Of a stretch of 64,000 bases of DNA, positions 1 to 8,800 are shown one piece after another. Under the pieces are notes generated by a model that worked only from the letters and a program-made list of their open reading frames with translations, did no database searches and had not been told where the DNA came from. The DNA comes from an uncultured bacterium. Its GTDB lineage: Bacteria; Verrucomicrobiota; Lentisphaeria; Victivallales; UBA1829. Numbering within the stretch: position 1 is the first letter of the stretch; the number at the start of each line of letters is the position of its first letter. The translations under genes were made by a program, and so were the position numbers. The stretch is taken from the NCBI GenBank assembly GCA_902778895.1, contig CACYZF010000004.1:1-64000 (forward strand), read 5' to 3'.

Positions 1-1288
1 ACATCTGGCTCTGCCACTCGTTCGTGCCGTCCAGCCAGAACCCGATCTGGCCGAAGGCATAGTCGCCGCCGACGAGCTGAAACATCACGTCGGAAATACA
101 GTTGCCGTTGATATCGCTCTTCGCGTCCGCCAGGACGGCCGCGCCGACCGAGACGGACAGCACCTCGTCCGCGCCCAGATTCAGCGTGTAATCCGTACCT
201 TTGATATTCACGGTCTGGCCGACTTCGAGCGTGCCGAGCTTTTCGCCGCCCGCGTTTACCACGGAAACCGTTATGCTGAACCCCGCGGCTCCGGCGGCAA
301 GGGAATAATCGCCGTGCGTCTGGAACCCGGAGACCGTAAGCGTGAAGGCGGGCGAACCGTGCACGAGGGAAAGATCGTTGATGCGTGCGTCCGGACCGGG
401 CGCAAGCTCGGAGATATCGAAGTCGAAAACGGCGTTTGCGTAAACATTTACGGTCGTGCCTGCGGCAAACGTCATCTGTCCGGTCAGTTTTCCGCCGGCG
501 GAGACGACGAGCCAGCCATCCGGATTGACCTCGACGCTGTCGACCATGCCGCCGGACATGACCGTCGCCCAGCCGTTGACCTCGACGCCGGAAGCCGTGC
601 CGCCGGAGGAAACCGTGAGGAACCCGTCGGAGGCGACCTCGGCATTGTTCGCGGATCCGCCGGACAGAACGGCGTTTCCGCCCGCGAGGATATTGACGCC
701 CTGCGCAAATCCGCCGGAGACCAGGAATCTGCCGCCGTCCGAGACGGTAACGCCCGAAGCGGAACCGGCAGCATAAACCGTTGCAATGCCGTTCAAATTG
801 ACTTTTTCGGCGATGCCGCCGGAGGAAATGACCAGACGTCCGGTTTCGGCAAGCGTGAGGAAGACGCCGGAAGCGCCGGCCAGGATCTCGACGAGGCCGC
901 CGGATGCGGCATTCGCGATGTACGCCGTGCCGCCGGAGGAAACGGTCAGGAGGCCGCCGCTGTTCGCGACGAGAGACGCCCGTCCGGCCGTGCCCACCGT
1001 CATCGTCCCGCCGCTCTGAATGCTGTTCACGTTGGCGCTGCCGCCCGCGGAGACGAGGATGCGGCCGCCGCCGAGGATGGTGTTGCTGTTCGCCACGCCG
1101 CCGCAGACATCCAGGAACCCGGCTTCATTGACCTGCGTCACAAGCATTTCTCCGCCAAAGAAGACGGTCGCGGACCCGCCGGAAAAAACGGAGGTGTTCT
1201 TCGCCGTGCCGAATACCTCCAGGCCGTTGCCGTCAGTCACGGCAAGACCGGAACTGGTGATGCCGCTTGAGATGATGACGGTTGCCAT
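1..1288 (-). CDS. AIDA-repeat surface protein with FG-GAP-like C-terminal part (3' end beyond window)
   Basis: The minus-strand frame is open from an ATG at 1288 to the left edge, about 429 codons, so the C-terminus is missing. AGGAAAGG lies just upstream of the ATG. Residues 1 to about 290 are a run of short Gly/Ser-rich repeats of the form V-SSGG-A-(N)-V, typical of AIDA-type adhesin passenger repeats that fold into a parallel beta-helix. After a linker around residues 290-390 comes a segment with D-NGN-ISD-MFQ followed by GFWLDGTNEW, which resembles FG-GAP/integrin-like propeller blades seen in large surface proteins of Lentisphaerae. No ordinary signal peptide is visible; the protein begins directly with repeat sequence (MATVIISSG). 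Role inferred: cell-surface or secreted adhesin. The family call is firm at the repeat level, the function is not. Confidence 0.75.
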   Translation of the reverse strand, partial: MATVIISSGITSSGLAVTDGNGLEVFGTAKNTSVFSGGSATVFFGGEMLVTQVNEAGFLDVCGGVANSNTILGGGRILVSAGGSANVNSIQSGGTMTVGTAGRASLVANSGGLLTVSSGGTAYIANAASGGLVEILAGASGVFLTLAETGRLVISSGGIAEKVNLNGIATVYAAGSASGVTVSDGGRFLVSGGFAQGVNILAGGNAVLSGGSANNAEVASDGFLTVSSGGTASGVEVNGWATVMSGGMVDSVEVNPDGWLVVSAGGKLTGQMTFAAGTTVNVYANAVFDFDISELAPGPDARINDLSLVHGSPAFTLTVSGFQTHGDYSLAAGAAGFSITVSVVNAGGEKLGTLEVGQTVNIKGTDYTLNLGADEVLSVSVGAAVLADAKSDINGNCISDVMFQLVGGDYAFGQIGFWLDGTNEWQSQM

Positions 1289-1337
1289 GATCGGGACCTT
1301 TCCTGTTTTCGGTTGCGGTTGTGCGTGCGGATGCGGC

Positions 1338-2591
1338 TCAGGCGGGCTTCAGCTTCAGGACGGCGGAGAACGCGCCGTCGTGCGTGTTTGTCGGGAAGAG
1401 CGTCTGTTCGCGGACGAGCGAGAGATCGGGATATTCGGAAAGAAGCAGCTGGACGCGTCCGAGGTTTTCCTCGAATTCGAGGCTGCAGGTGGAATAAAGG
1501 AGCGTGCCGCCGGGGTGGAGCAGGGAGACGGCGCTTTTCAGAATGGCGTGCTGGAGCACGGCGAGTTCGGCGAGACGTTTTTTCGAGAAGCGCCACGGGA
1601 CGTCGGGCCGACGGCGGATGACGCCGGTATTCGAGCAGGGGACGTCGGCGAGGATGAAGTCGAAGGACTGCGGCGGGAACGGAAGTTCGCGGGCATCGGC
1701 GGCGACGGTCTTCGCCTTGACCCCGGCGCGCCGGAGGTTGATGTTCAGCGTGGAGACGCGTTTTCTGGAACGGTCGGCGGCGGTGATTTTCGCGCCGGGC
1801 GCGGCGAGCTCGGAGAGCATGATTGTCTTGCCGCCGGGCGCGGCGCAGAGGTCGAGGATCGCCCCGGATGGTCCGGATTCCAGCAGGCCGAGCCCCATGG
1901 ACGTGGCGGGATCCTGCACGTAGAGGGAGCCGTCCTGAAGCAGAGGATTGTCGAAAAGTCCGGCGGTGCTGTTCAGGGTGAAGAACCGGAAATCGCCCGT
2001 ATCGAAGTCGGGATCGAACGGCTCCGGGCCGCAGTCCGCCAGCAGGGAGACGTCCGCGCCGGGGCGCAGCCGTACGGAAATGGGCGGATTTGAGGCGAAC
2101 TGGCCGAGGATGGCGGCCGCGCGTTCCGGCCCGTAGGCGGCGGTCCAGCGTTCCTGAAGGAGCGGCGGGCAGTCGGCGGGGATATGCGCGCGGTCGATGG
2201 AATCGTCGCGGACATAGGAGCGGAGGATGGCGTTTACGAACGCGCCTCCGCCGGGGCCGCGGAGCTTTTTGGCGGTGTCGACGGCGATGTTCACGGCGGA
2301 CTGCCAGGGAAGCCCGGTCTGGAAGAAGACCTGGGCGGCGGCGAGGGAGACCAGGAGACGCATCTGCTGGTTGACCTTGCCCTTTCTGGCGTGTTTGATA
2401 AGCAGGGAATCCAGGAAATACTTGTGGCGGAAATACTCGAACAGGAGGGACGCAACGGCGGCTTTCGCGGGAAAATCCCCGGCGCGGAGGTCGTCCAAGC
2501 AGTCGTCGAGGGAGACGCCGTCATTTTCCCAGGCGGTCAGGGCGGAGAGCGCGTGTTCCAGAATGCCCTCGGAAATACGGGATGTCTTCAA
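1338..2591 (-). CDS. rsmB: 16S rRNA (cytosine-967-C5)-methyltransferase RsmB
   Basis: A 417-residue RNA m5C methyltransferase of the Sun/RsmB family, which methylates C967 of 16S rRNA using S-adenosylmethionine. Residues 1 to about 130 form the NusB-like RNA-binding domain. The Rossmann methyltransferase domain follows, with SAM motif I (DLCAAPGGKT) near 247-256, the PC motif at P318-C319 and the TCS motif at 368-370, where C369 is the expected catalytic cysteine. The length matches the family. A promoter read at 2661-2689 on the minus strand precedes it. The AIDA-repeat gene starts 49 bases after its stop on the same strand, but that gene has its own ribosome binding site, so co-transcription is uncertain. 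Confidence 0.95.
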   Translation of the reverse strand: MKTSRISEGILEHALSALTAWENDGVSLDDCLDDLRAGDFPAKAAVASLLFEYFRHKYFLDSLLIKHARKGKVNQQMRLLVSLAAAQVFFQTGLPWQSAVNIAVDTAKKLRGPGGGAFVNAILRSYVRDDSIDRAHIPADCPPLLQERWTAAYGPERAAAILGQFASNPPISVRLRPGADVSLLADCGPEPFDPDFDTGDFRFFTLNSTAGLFDNPLLQDGSLYVQDPATSMGLGLLESGPSGAILDLCAAPGGKTIMLSELAAPGAKITAADRSRKRVSTLNINLRRAGVKAKTVAADARELPFPPQSFDFILADVPCSNTGVIRRRPDVPWRFSKKRLAELAVLQHAILKSAVSLLHPGGTLLYSTCSLEFEENLGRVQLLLSEYPDLSLVREQTLFPTNTHDGAFSAVLKLKPA

Positions 2592-2660
2592 CGGAATGCC
2601 TTTCTGTCAAGTGTGTAAACGTGGATAAGAAAATCGGAGCCGTATGCTCCGCGCCCAAAT

Positions 2661-2689
2661 AATATAGCATAAAGACGGCTGAAATGCAA
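2661..2689 (-). promoter_or_regulatory. Sigma-70-like promoter for rsmB
   Basis: On the minus strand, TTGCAT (2684-2689) and TATATT (2661-2666) are separated by 17 bases, about 70 bases upstream of the rsmB ATG. The same hexamer pair and spacing recur at other transcription units in the window. Confidence 0.65.
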
Positions 2690-2732
2690 CCGCGGGAGGG
2701 AGAAAGATGTCAACACGGAAAGGCAGCCGACA

Positions 2733-2763
2733 GGCTCTTTGCTTCCGAATTCGGGAAGAGCCG
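2733..2763 (-). other. Hairpin just after the kinase gene
   Basis: An inverted repeat of GGCTCTT/AAGAGCC, with a palindromic CCGAATTCGG inside the loop, lies immediately after the kinase stop codon on the minus strand. It is not followed by a U-run, so it is at best a weak terminator or an RNA 3'-end stabiliser. Confidence 0.35.
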
Positions 2764-2765
2764 GT

Positions 2766-4646
2766 TCAGAAACTGACCGGATCGTCATTGTCCGCGGGCG
2801 TTACGCGGGAAGGAACGCCAAAGGGGGCGTCAATCGTTTCGGACGAACCGGGGAGGATGTTTCCCGGCCTCTTTTCCGGGGCGTACGTGCCGGAGAGACG
2901 GCGGAAAAGGGGTTCCAGATCGTCGGACGGGACGGAATTGCCGGAAAGGGCGGCCTGCCAGTCGGAAAGGCGGGAACCGAAGAGTTTTGCGAGCCAGGAG
3001 CCTTCCGGCAGGTCCTGAAACGCCGTGCGGAGCGCGCCGAGCTGGTTCAGAATGCGGTCGGGGGCGCGGCCGTTTTCAAGCGAATTCGGGTCGAGGTCAT
3101 ACAGGGAACGGATCAGGCGGCCTAAAAGAACGCGAACCTGCTGTTCCGCCGAGAAATAGACTTCCGGCGGATTTGGGTCCAGGCGGGAAAGGACGGCGAG
3201 GCAGTATGCATCGGCGCGCGGCAGCTGTTTTTTTGCAAGCGATGCCGCGGAGCGGAGATGGTCGCCCATGTCGGCGGCGGACGCGGCGGCGGACGGCGAG
3301 GCGTCCAGCATCTGACAGACCGCGGAAACCCAGGCGGCGGTGTAGCGGGTTTCAAGAGACAAATCGTAATCGGCGAAAGCGAGTTCCGCATTGAACGAGG
3401 GAGAATCGTAGAAGGAATCGTTCAGGAAGGGGAAGTTTTCCGCGGGCAGGTCGCCGTAAAGACCCTTCAGAGCCGGTGCGGCATCCAGCAGGGAACGCTG
3501 GTCCACGATGCGCGGCAGAAACACAAGAAAGCAAAGACACGACATCAGGAAGAGCAGGACCAGCAGCAGCGCGATGCGCGAAGTACGGAAGGTATATTTC
3601 TTCGACGGGTCGATGCGTCCGATCGGGACATTGAAGATCTTACGCCGTGGCATCTGCGGAGCCGGGGAAGGAGCTTCCGTGGTGGATTGAGCGGGACGCA
3701 TGATGGCGCGGAGGGCGTCGTTGATGCGCGTGACGACCTGTTTGTACGAAGGCCGGGCGGCGGGATCGCGGTTCATCATGTCGAGGATGACGGAGGAGAG
3801 CGCGGGGGTGATGTCCGGACGGATGCGGTCGGGCGGGACAGGGTTGTTCTTCGTCCGCAAATCGACAAGCTCCTGTACGTTTTCCGCCCGGAACGGCGGT
3901 TCGCCTGCAAGCAGGTGATAAAAAGATGCGCCGAGGCTGTAGATATCGCCTTCGGGGCCTTCCCTGCCGGTCAGGACCTTTTCGGGGCTGACATACTGTG
4001 GGCTGAGCCACATTTTGGAGGGATCGAGGAAGGTCGAAGCGGATTTGCCGGAGACGACCTGAGAGAGGCCGAAGTCGGAGATCTTCGCGTTGGAATCGAG
4101 GTCGAGCAGGATGTTTCCGGGCTTGATATCGTGGTGGATGATCCCGAGCTCGCGGGCGGCGTCCAGCCCCTCGCAGACGTCGCGGATCCAACGGCAGGTC
4201 TCCATGATGGGCAGTCGCCCTTTTGTTTTCCGGAGACGGCTTTCGAGCGTGCCTTTTCCCATGTACTGCATGACGATGTATGCCGAGGCATTCCATTTCC
4301 CACAGGAATAGATGGGAACGACCGCCGGATGGTTGATCGTGGCGGCGATGCGCGCTTCGTGGAGGAAAAGCTCGGGGGAAACGCCCTGCGCGGCGAGGTC
4401 TGGGTTGAAGATCTTGATGGCGACCTCGCGGTCGAGCGCGATATCGAGTGCGCGGTAGACGACGGCCATGCCGCCCTTGCCCTCGGGCGATTCCAGCAGA
4501 TAGTTGTTGAACCATTTCGGGACGATGAGGTCAAATGAACAGACGGGACAGTTGACGTGGGAGAAAGACGGCATGTCGGAGACGTCGAGCTTCTGTCCGC
4601 AGCCGGGACATGCGATCTTGATTCTGCGCGGAGCCTGTTCAGACAT
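2766..4646 (-). CDS. Membrane-anchored Ser/Thr protein kinase with N-terminal zinc ribbon
   Basis: A 626-residue Hanks-type kinase. Residues 13-36 carry a four-cysteine ribbon (C13, C16, C33, C36). The kinase domain runs from about 48 to 310: the glycine loop is G56-KGGMAVV, the ATP-binding lysine is K78 in VAIK, the catalytic loop reads HHDIKPGN and the magnesium loop is DFG. The usual HRD is therefore HHD. A hydrophobic stretch around 360-382 should cross the membrane, leaving the kinase in the cytoplasm and about 240 residues outside. That outer domain has no motif I recognise. The start lies 8 bases after the stop of the upstream hydrolase, so the two are probably one operon. Such kinases are expanded in the PVC bacteria; the substrate is unknown. 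Confidence 0.9.
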   Translation of the reverse strand: MSEQAPRRIKIACPGCGQKLDVSDMPSFSHVNCPVCSFDLIVPKWFNNYLLESPEGKGGMAVVYRALDIALDREVAIKIFNPDLAAQGVSPELFLHEARIAATINHPAVVPIYSCGKWNASAYIVMQYMGKGTLESRLRKTKGRLPIMETCRWIRDVCEGLDAARELGIIHHDIKPGNILLDLDSNAKISDFGLSQVVSGKSASTFLDPSKMWLSPQYVSPEKVLTGREGPEGDIYSLGASFYHLLAGEPPFRAENVQELVDLRTKNNPVPPDRIRPDITPALSSVILDMMNRDPAARPSYKQVVTRINDALRAIMRPAQSTTEAPSPAPQMPRRKIFNVPIGRIDPSKKYTFRTSRIALLLVLLFLMSCLCFLVFLPRIVDQRSLLDAAPALKGLYGDLPAENFPFLNDSFYDSPSFNAELAFADYDLSLETRYTAAWVSAVCQMLDASPSAAASAADMGDHLRSAASLAKKQLPRADAYCLAVLSRLDPNPPEVYFSAEQQVRVLLGRLIRSLYDLDPNSLENGRAPDRILNQLGALRTAFQDLPEGSWLAKLFGSRLSDWQAALSGNSVPSDDLEPLFRRLSGTYAPEKRPGNILPGSSETIDAPFGVPSRVTPADNDDPVSF

Positions 4647-4654
4647 GGTCGTAT

Positions 4655-5464
4655 TTACTCCAGCCAGAAGGTTTCAAGCGGTTCGAACTGCGAGGCGATG
4701 CGGAACGAAACATCCTGCCGCCGAAGTTCGGCGAGACGGGATTCGGCCAGCTCGGCGACCAGACCGGGGTCGTTGCACTCCTGGCTGAGGTGCGCGAAGA
4801 CCAGACGGCGCGTATTCGGGGAGAGGAGCTCGGCGAGCGCTTCCATGGCGTCCGGGTTGCCGAGGTGGCCCTGTTTGCCCGCGATGCGGCGTTTGAGCGT
4901 GATCGGGCGCGCCGAGGCGCGGAGCTTGCCGGGGTCGTAATTGGTCTCCAGCACCAGCAGATCGCAGCCGCTGAGCTTGGCTTTCGCGAGGTTGGAGACG
5001 AATCCGAGGTCGGTCGCGAAGCCGATCTTGTGAGAATGGACCGAGAACGTGTACGCGACGGCAGGCGTATCGTGCGAGACGGAGAAGGGTTCGACGTGGA
5101 TGCCGCACAGGTCAAGCGGGTAGCCGGGTGTGATGAGGATCTTGTGTTCCGGGACCTTGTTGGTGCATTTCGAGAGCTCGCAGAAGGTTTCCGGGAGGAA
5201 GTAGGCGGGGATGCCGAGGCGGTTGGAAACGATGCGGCACGCGCTGGTGTGGTCGGAATGGTCGTGCGTGATGAGGATCGCGCGAAGGGAACACGGATCG
5301 ACCTGGACGCGTTCGAGGCGGCACATCAGCTCCTTCGCGGAGAACCCGGCATCAAGCAGCAGATTGCCTTCCGGTCCGTGGATGACCGAGGCGTTGCCCT
5401 TGCTGCCGCTGCCGAGGATGGTGCAGCCGAAGGCGTGGGATTGAGCGGAAGTCTGCTGGTTCAT
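4655..5464 (-). CDS. Metallo-beta-lactamase-fold hydrolase, WalJ/YycJ type
   Basis: A 269-residue protein with the metallo-beta-lactamase signature HDHSDH at residues 67-72 (H67, H69, D71, H72) and the family opening GCTILGSGSKGNA near residue 13. This matches the YycJ/WalJ group of small single-domain hydrolases, some of which act on nucleic acid ends. I chose the ATG at 5464 because the family motif begins 12 residues later and because a promoter (5529-5556) lies between it and the more distal in-frame ATG at 5632. The kinase gene follows after 8 bases. The exact substrate cannot be told from sequence. Confidence 0.85.
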   Translation of the reverse strand: MNQQTSAQSHAFGCTILGSGSKGNASVIHGPEGNLLLDAGFSAKELMCRLERVQVDPCSLRAILITHDHSDHTSACRIVSNRLGIPAYFLPETFCELSKCTNKVPEHKILITPGYPLDLCGIHVEPFSVSHDTPAVAYTFSVHSHKIGFATDLGFVSNLAKAKLSGCDLLVLETNYDPGKLRASARPITLKRRIAGKQGHLGNPDAMEALAELLSPNTRRLVFAHLSQECNDPGLVAELAESRLAELRRQDVSFRIASQFEPLETFWLE

Positions 5465-5528
5465 GGAGGATGAAGTCCGGGCGGGGATCAGGATCGTTGT
5501 TGTGGAAGGAAATGTATCATTCTGAAAT

Positions 5529-5556
5529 ACTATAGTCGCATTCAGCGGAAATGCAA
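5529..5556 (-). promoter_or_regulatory. Sigma-70-like promoter for the hydrolase-kinase operon
   Basis: On the minus strand, TTGCAT (5551-5556) and TATAGT (5529-5534) are separated by 16 bases, 65 bases before the chosen ATG at 5464. It supports that start over the ATG at 5632. Confidence 0.6.
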
Positions 5557-5580
5557 CCCCCGCGCACGGGAAAGACCATG

Positions 5581-5632
5581 AAAAAGGGAGGCTAAGCCTC
5601 CGCTGCGGTTGTGCCGTGCTATGCGACGGCAC
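5581..5632 (-). terminator. Intrinsic terminator after the symporter-uvrA operon
   Basis: On the minus strand, a GTGCCGT/ACGGCAC hairpin (5611-5632) is followed by GGAGGC-TTA-GCCTCC (5587-5601) and then a run of five T residues (5581-5585). It lies just after the small membrane protein gene and separates this unit from the hydrolase promoter. Confidence 0.75.
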
Positions 5633-5641
5633 GGAAGGGGC

Positions 5642-5887
5642 TCATTCGGAATAATCGTCTGAATCTTCGTTCGTTTCAGATTTGTCGACGTTTCCGGGGG
5701 CATCTTCGACCGATTCATCAGGGAGTAGCATTTCCTGTGCGTCGCGGGATCGGTTTCCTTCCGCCTTCTTTTTGTAATGACGGTAAATCGGCGAGAAAAC
5801 GTGCGCAAGGATCACTGCTAAGATCAGGATCGTCAGGATCGTGACCGGGAGTTCCCTCACGAATCCGGGAAGTTCTTCTCGTTTCAT
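5642..5887 (-). CDS. Small single-pass membrane protein of unknown function
   Basis: An 81-residue protein with one hydrophobic helix at about residues 13-33, a short basic stretch (RHYKKK) and then an acidic, Asp/Glu/Ser-rich tail. AAAGGAA precedes the ATG at good spacing. The gene starts 13 bases after the uvrA stop and ends just before a two-hairpin terminator, so it looks like the last gene of the symporter-uvrA transcript. I do not recognise a family. The clear ribosome binding site and operon position make it likely to be real. Confidence 0.6.
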   Translation of the reverse strand: MKREELPGFVRELPVTILTILILAVILAHVFSPIYRHYKKKAEGNRSRDAQEMLLPDESVEDAPGNVDKSETNEDSDDYSE

Positions 5888-5900
5888 GGAAGCGTTCCTT

Positions 5901-8774
5901 TCAGAGCAGGTTGTTCAGCAGGGGCTTCAGGAACTTTCCGGTGTAGGACTTTCTGCAGGCGGCGACTTCTTCCGGTGTGCCGGTGGCGATCACGCGTCCG
6001 CCCTCGTCGCCGCCCTCGGGGCCGAGGTCGATGATGTAGTCGGCGGTTTTGATGACGTCGAGGTTGTGCTCGATGACGAGGATGGTGTTACCTTTGTCGC
6101 GGAGCATCATGAGGACCTGGAGGAGCTGGCGGATGTCGGCGAGGTGGAGGCCGGTCGTGGGCTCGTCGAGGATGTACAGCGTGTTGCCGCGCGGAATCTT
6201 GGCGAGCTCGGTGGCGAGCTTGACGCGCTGGGCTTCGCCGCCGGACAGGGTGGTGGCGCTCTGTCCGATGGAGATGTAGCCGAGGCCGACGCTTTCGAGC
6301 GTCTTGAGCTTGCGTGCGATGGGCGTGACGGCGGAGAAGAACTCGACGCCTTCGGATACGGTCATGTCGAGGATTTCGGAGATGTTCTTCTTCTTGTATG
6401 TGACGGATAGGGTCTCCTCGTTGAAACGGCGGCCGTGGCACACGGGGCACTCCACATACACGTCCGGCAGAAACTGCATTTCGATGCGGCGGATGCCGTC
6501 ACCCTGGCAGTCCTCGCAGCGGCCGCCCTTCACGTTGAAGCTGAAGCGGCCGGGGCCGTAGCCGCGGACCTTGGATTCGGGCAGGGCGGCGAAGAGGTTG
6601 CGGATGGCGGAGAAGAACCCGGTGTAGGTGGCGGGGTTGGAACGCGGGGTGCGGCCGATCGGGGTCTGGTCGATCATGATCGCCTTGTCGATGAACTCGA
6701 GGCCGCGGATCTCCTTGTGCGCGCCGACTTCGCCCGCGTCGGCAAGCTCGAAACGGTGTTCCAGCGCGCGGCGGAGGATGCCGTTCACGAGCGAGGACTT
6801 GCCGGACCCGGAAACTCCGGTCACGCAGGTGAAGACGCCGAGCGGGATCTTCACGTTGATGTTCTTGAGGTTGTTGTGCGTGGCGCCGAGGATTTCGAGG
6901 AACTTGCCGGAGCCCGCGAGACGTCTCTCCGGGACGGGGATGGACTCTTCGCCGGAAAGGAATTTACCGGTGAGGGAACGCGGGCAGTTGACGAGCTCGT
7001 TGGGCGGGCAGGCGGCGACGATCTCGCCCCCGTGGACGCCGGCGGCGGGACCGAGGTCGATCACGTAGTCGGCGCTTTGGATAGTCTCCGGGTCGTGCTC
7101 GACGACGACAACGGTGTTGCCGATGTCTCGGAGATTTTTGAGCGTGGCGAGGAGCTTTGCATTGTCGCGCTGATGCAGGCCGATGCTGGGCTCGTCAAGG
7201 ATATAGATGACGCCGACGAGGCCGCATCCGAGCTGAGTGGCGAGGCGGATGCGCTGGGCTTCGCCGCCGGAGAGCGTGCCGGATTCGCGGGTGAGGGAGA
7301 GGTAGCCGAGGCCGACGTTCTTCAGAAACATGAGGCGGCTGCGGATCTCCTTGAGGAGCTCGGCGGCGATCTTGTCCTGCACATCGGTGAGCTTGAGGTC
7401 CGCGAGGAAATCCAGCGCGGCAGACACACTTTTGCAGTTGAAATCGTGAATGCTGGCGCCGCCGATCTCGACGGCGAGGCTCTCCGGGCGGAGACGCGCG
7501 CCGTGGCAGGCGGGACAGGTCTTCCGCATGGTGAGCTCCAGCAGGCGCGTGCGGACGCTCTCGAATTCGGAATCCTGGCTGCGGCGCTGAAGGTTTGCGA
7601 GGATTCCCTCGAACGGCTTCTTCATCTCGTGGCGTTTGCCGCGCATGTAGAAACTGAAGTCGATAATCTCGTCGCCGCTGCCGTAAAGGAGGACATTCCG
7701 GACATGCTCGGGGAGATCGCGCCATTTGGTGTCCATCAGCTTCGGGATGCCGTAGTGGGCGGCGATGCACTTGAGCATGTGGTTGTAGTAGATGATGAGG
7801 CGGTGCGCGCCTCGACGCCAGGCGGGGACGGCCCCGTGGCGGAGCGTGGCGTTTTCATCCTCGACGACCTTCGCCGGGTCCATGACCTGAAGCGAGCCGA
7901 TGCCGCTGCACACGGGACATGCGCCGTACGGGCTGTTGAACGAGAAATTGCGGGGTTCTGGCGGGGAGATGCTGATGCCGCAGTCCTCGCAGGAGAGGTG
8001 TTCGCTGATGAGCTCCTCGCGCCAGACTTTTTCGCCGGAGACGAACGTGGCATCGCGGTCCTCCAGCAGGAGCAGCATGACGCCGTCGCCGAGTTTCAGA
8101 GCGGATTCGATGGAGTCGTTGAGGCGGGAAGGCTCGAGTTTGCCGCAGACGAGACGGTCGACGACGGCCTCGATGTTGTGCTTGACCTTCTTGTCGATCG
8201 GGGCGATCTGTTCGTCGAGCGCGACGATCTTCCGGTCGATGCGGGCGCGCACGAAGCCGTCCTTGCGGAGCTTGTCCAGCACGTCGCGGTGTTCGCCCTT
8301 GCGGCCGCGGACGACGGGCGCGAGAATCATCATGGCGGGCCCGGCGGGGAGCTGAAGCAGGCGGTCGCGGATGCGCTGTGCGGACTGGGCTGCGAGGACC
8401 TTGCCGCATTTTGGGCAGTGCGGAGTGCCGACATGGGCGTAGAGCAGGCGGAGGTAGTCGTAGATCTCCGTGACGGTCGCGACGGTGGAACGCGGATTGG
8501 AGCCCGCGGAGCGCTGTTCGATGGCGATGGACGGGGAAAGCCCCTCGATATGACGGACTTTCGGCTTGCCCATGCGGTCGAGGAACTGGCGGGCGTATGC
8601 GGAGAGGCTTTCGACGTAGCGGCGCTGGCCCTCGGCGTAGAGCGTGTCGAACGCGAGCGAAGACTTGCCGGAGCCGGAGAGCCCGGTGATGACGGTGAGA
8701 CGGTCACGCGGGATCGTGACGTCGACGTTTTTCAGGTTATGTTCGGCAGCGCCGTGGATGATGATGTCCTGCAT
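5901..8774 (-). CDS. uvrA: Excinuclease ABC subunit A (UvrA)
   Basis: A 957-residue protein that scans DNA for lesions and loads UvrB in nucleotide excision repair. It has two ABC ATPase halves: Walker A GLSGSGKSS at 31-39 and GVSGSGKSS in the second half, each with its LSGGEAQR signature and a Walker B ending in LDEP. Cysteine pairs of the zinc modules are present (CEDCG, CPVCSG, CEDCQGDG, CPVCHG). I chose the ATG at 8774 because the family starts with this HGA-HNLKN segment; the frame stays open further upstream but there it overlaps the symporter gene. No strong ribosome binding site precedes 8774. The symporter gene ends 26 bases upstream, so translation may depend on it. Confidence 0.95.
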   Translation of the reverse strand: MQDIIIHGAAEHNLKNVDVTIPRDRLTVITGLSGSGKSSLAFDTLYAEGQRRYVESLSAYARQFLDRMGKPKVRHIEGLSPSIAIEQRSAGSNPRSTVATVTEIYDYLRLLYAHVGTPHCPKCGKVLAAQSAQRIRDRLLQLPAGPAMMILAPVVRGRKGEHRDVLDKLRKDGFVRARIDRKIVALDEQIAPIDKKVKHNIEAVVDRLVCGKLEPSRLNDSIESALKLGDGVMLLLLEDRDATFVSGEKVWREELISEHLSCEDCGISISPPEPRNFSFNSPYGACPVCSGIGSLQVMDPAKVVEDENATLRHGAVPAWRRGAHRLIIYYNHMLKCIAAHYGIPKLMDTKWRDLPEHVRNVLLYGSGDEIIDFSFYMRGKRHEMKKPFEGILANLQRRSQDSEFESVRTRLLELTMRKTCPACHGARLRPESLAVEIGGASIHDFNCKSVSAALDFLADLKLTDVQDKIAAELLKEIRSRLMFLKNVGLGYLSLTRESGTLSGGEAQRIRLATQLGCGLVGVIYILDEPSIGLHQRDNAKLLATLKNLRDIGNTVVVVEHDPETIQSADYVIDLGPAAGVHGGEIVAACPPNELVNCPRSLTGKFLSGEESIPVPERRLAGSGKFLEILGATHNNLKNINVKIPLGVFTCVTGVSGSGKSSLVNGILRRALEHRFELADAGEVGAHKEIRGLEFIDKAIMIDQTPIGRTPRSNPATYTGFFSAIRNLFAALPESKVRGYGPGRFSFNVKGGRCEDCQGDGIRRIEMQFLPDVYVECPVCHGRRFNEETLSVTYKKKNISEILDMTVSEGVEFFSAVTPIARKLKTLESVGLGYISIGQSATTLSGGEAQRVKLATELAKIPRGNTLYILDEPTTGLHLADIRQLLQVLMMLRDKGNTILVIEHNLDVIKTADYIIDLGPEGGDEGGRVIATGTPEEVAACRKSYTGKFLKPLLNNLL

Positions 8775-8800
8775 GTTGACCGCGTCCGTTTCGTGTGAGT

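Noticed and set aside
314..1270. Long plus-strand open frames across the left end
   Set aside because: They lie antisense to the AIDA-repeat gene, whose minus-strand product has a coherent repeat pattern and a ribosome binding site. The plus-strand product is a charged, low-complexity shadow.
6435..8798. A 787-codon plus-strand open frame
   Set aside because: It is antisense to uvrA, which shows every family motif. High GC leaves the opposite strand free of stop codons.
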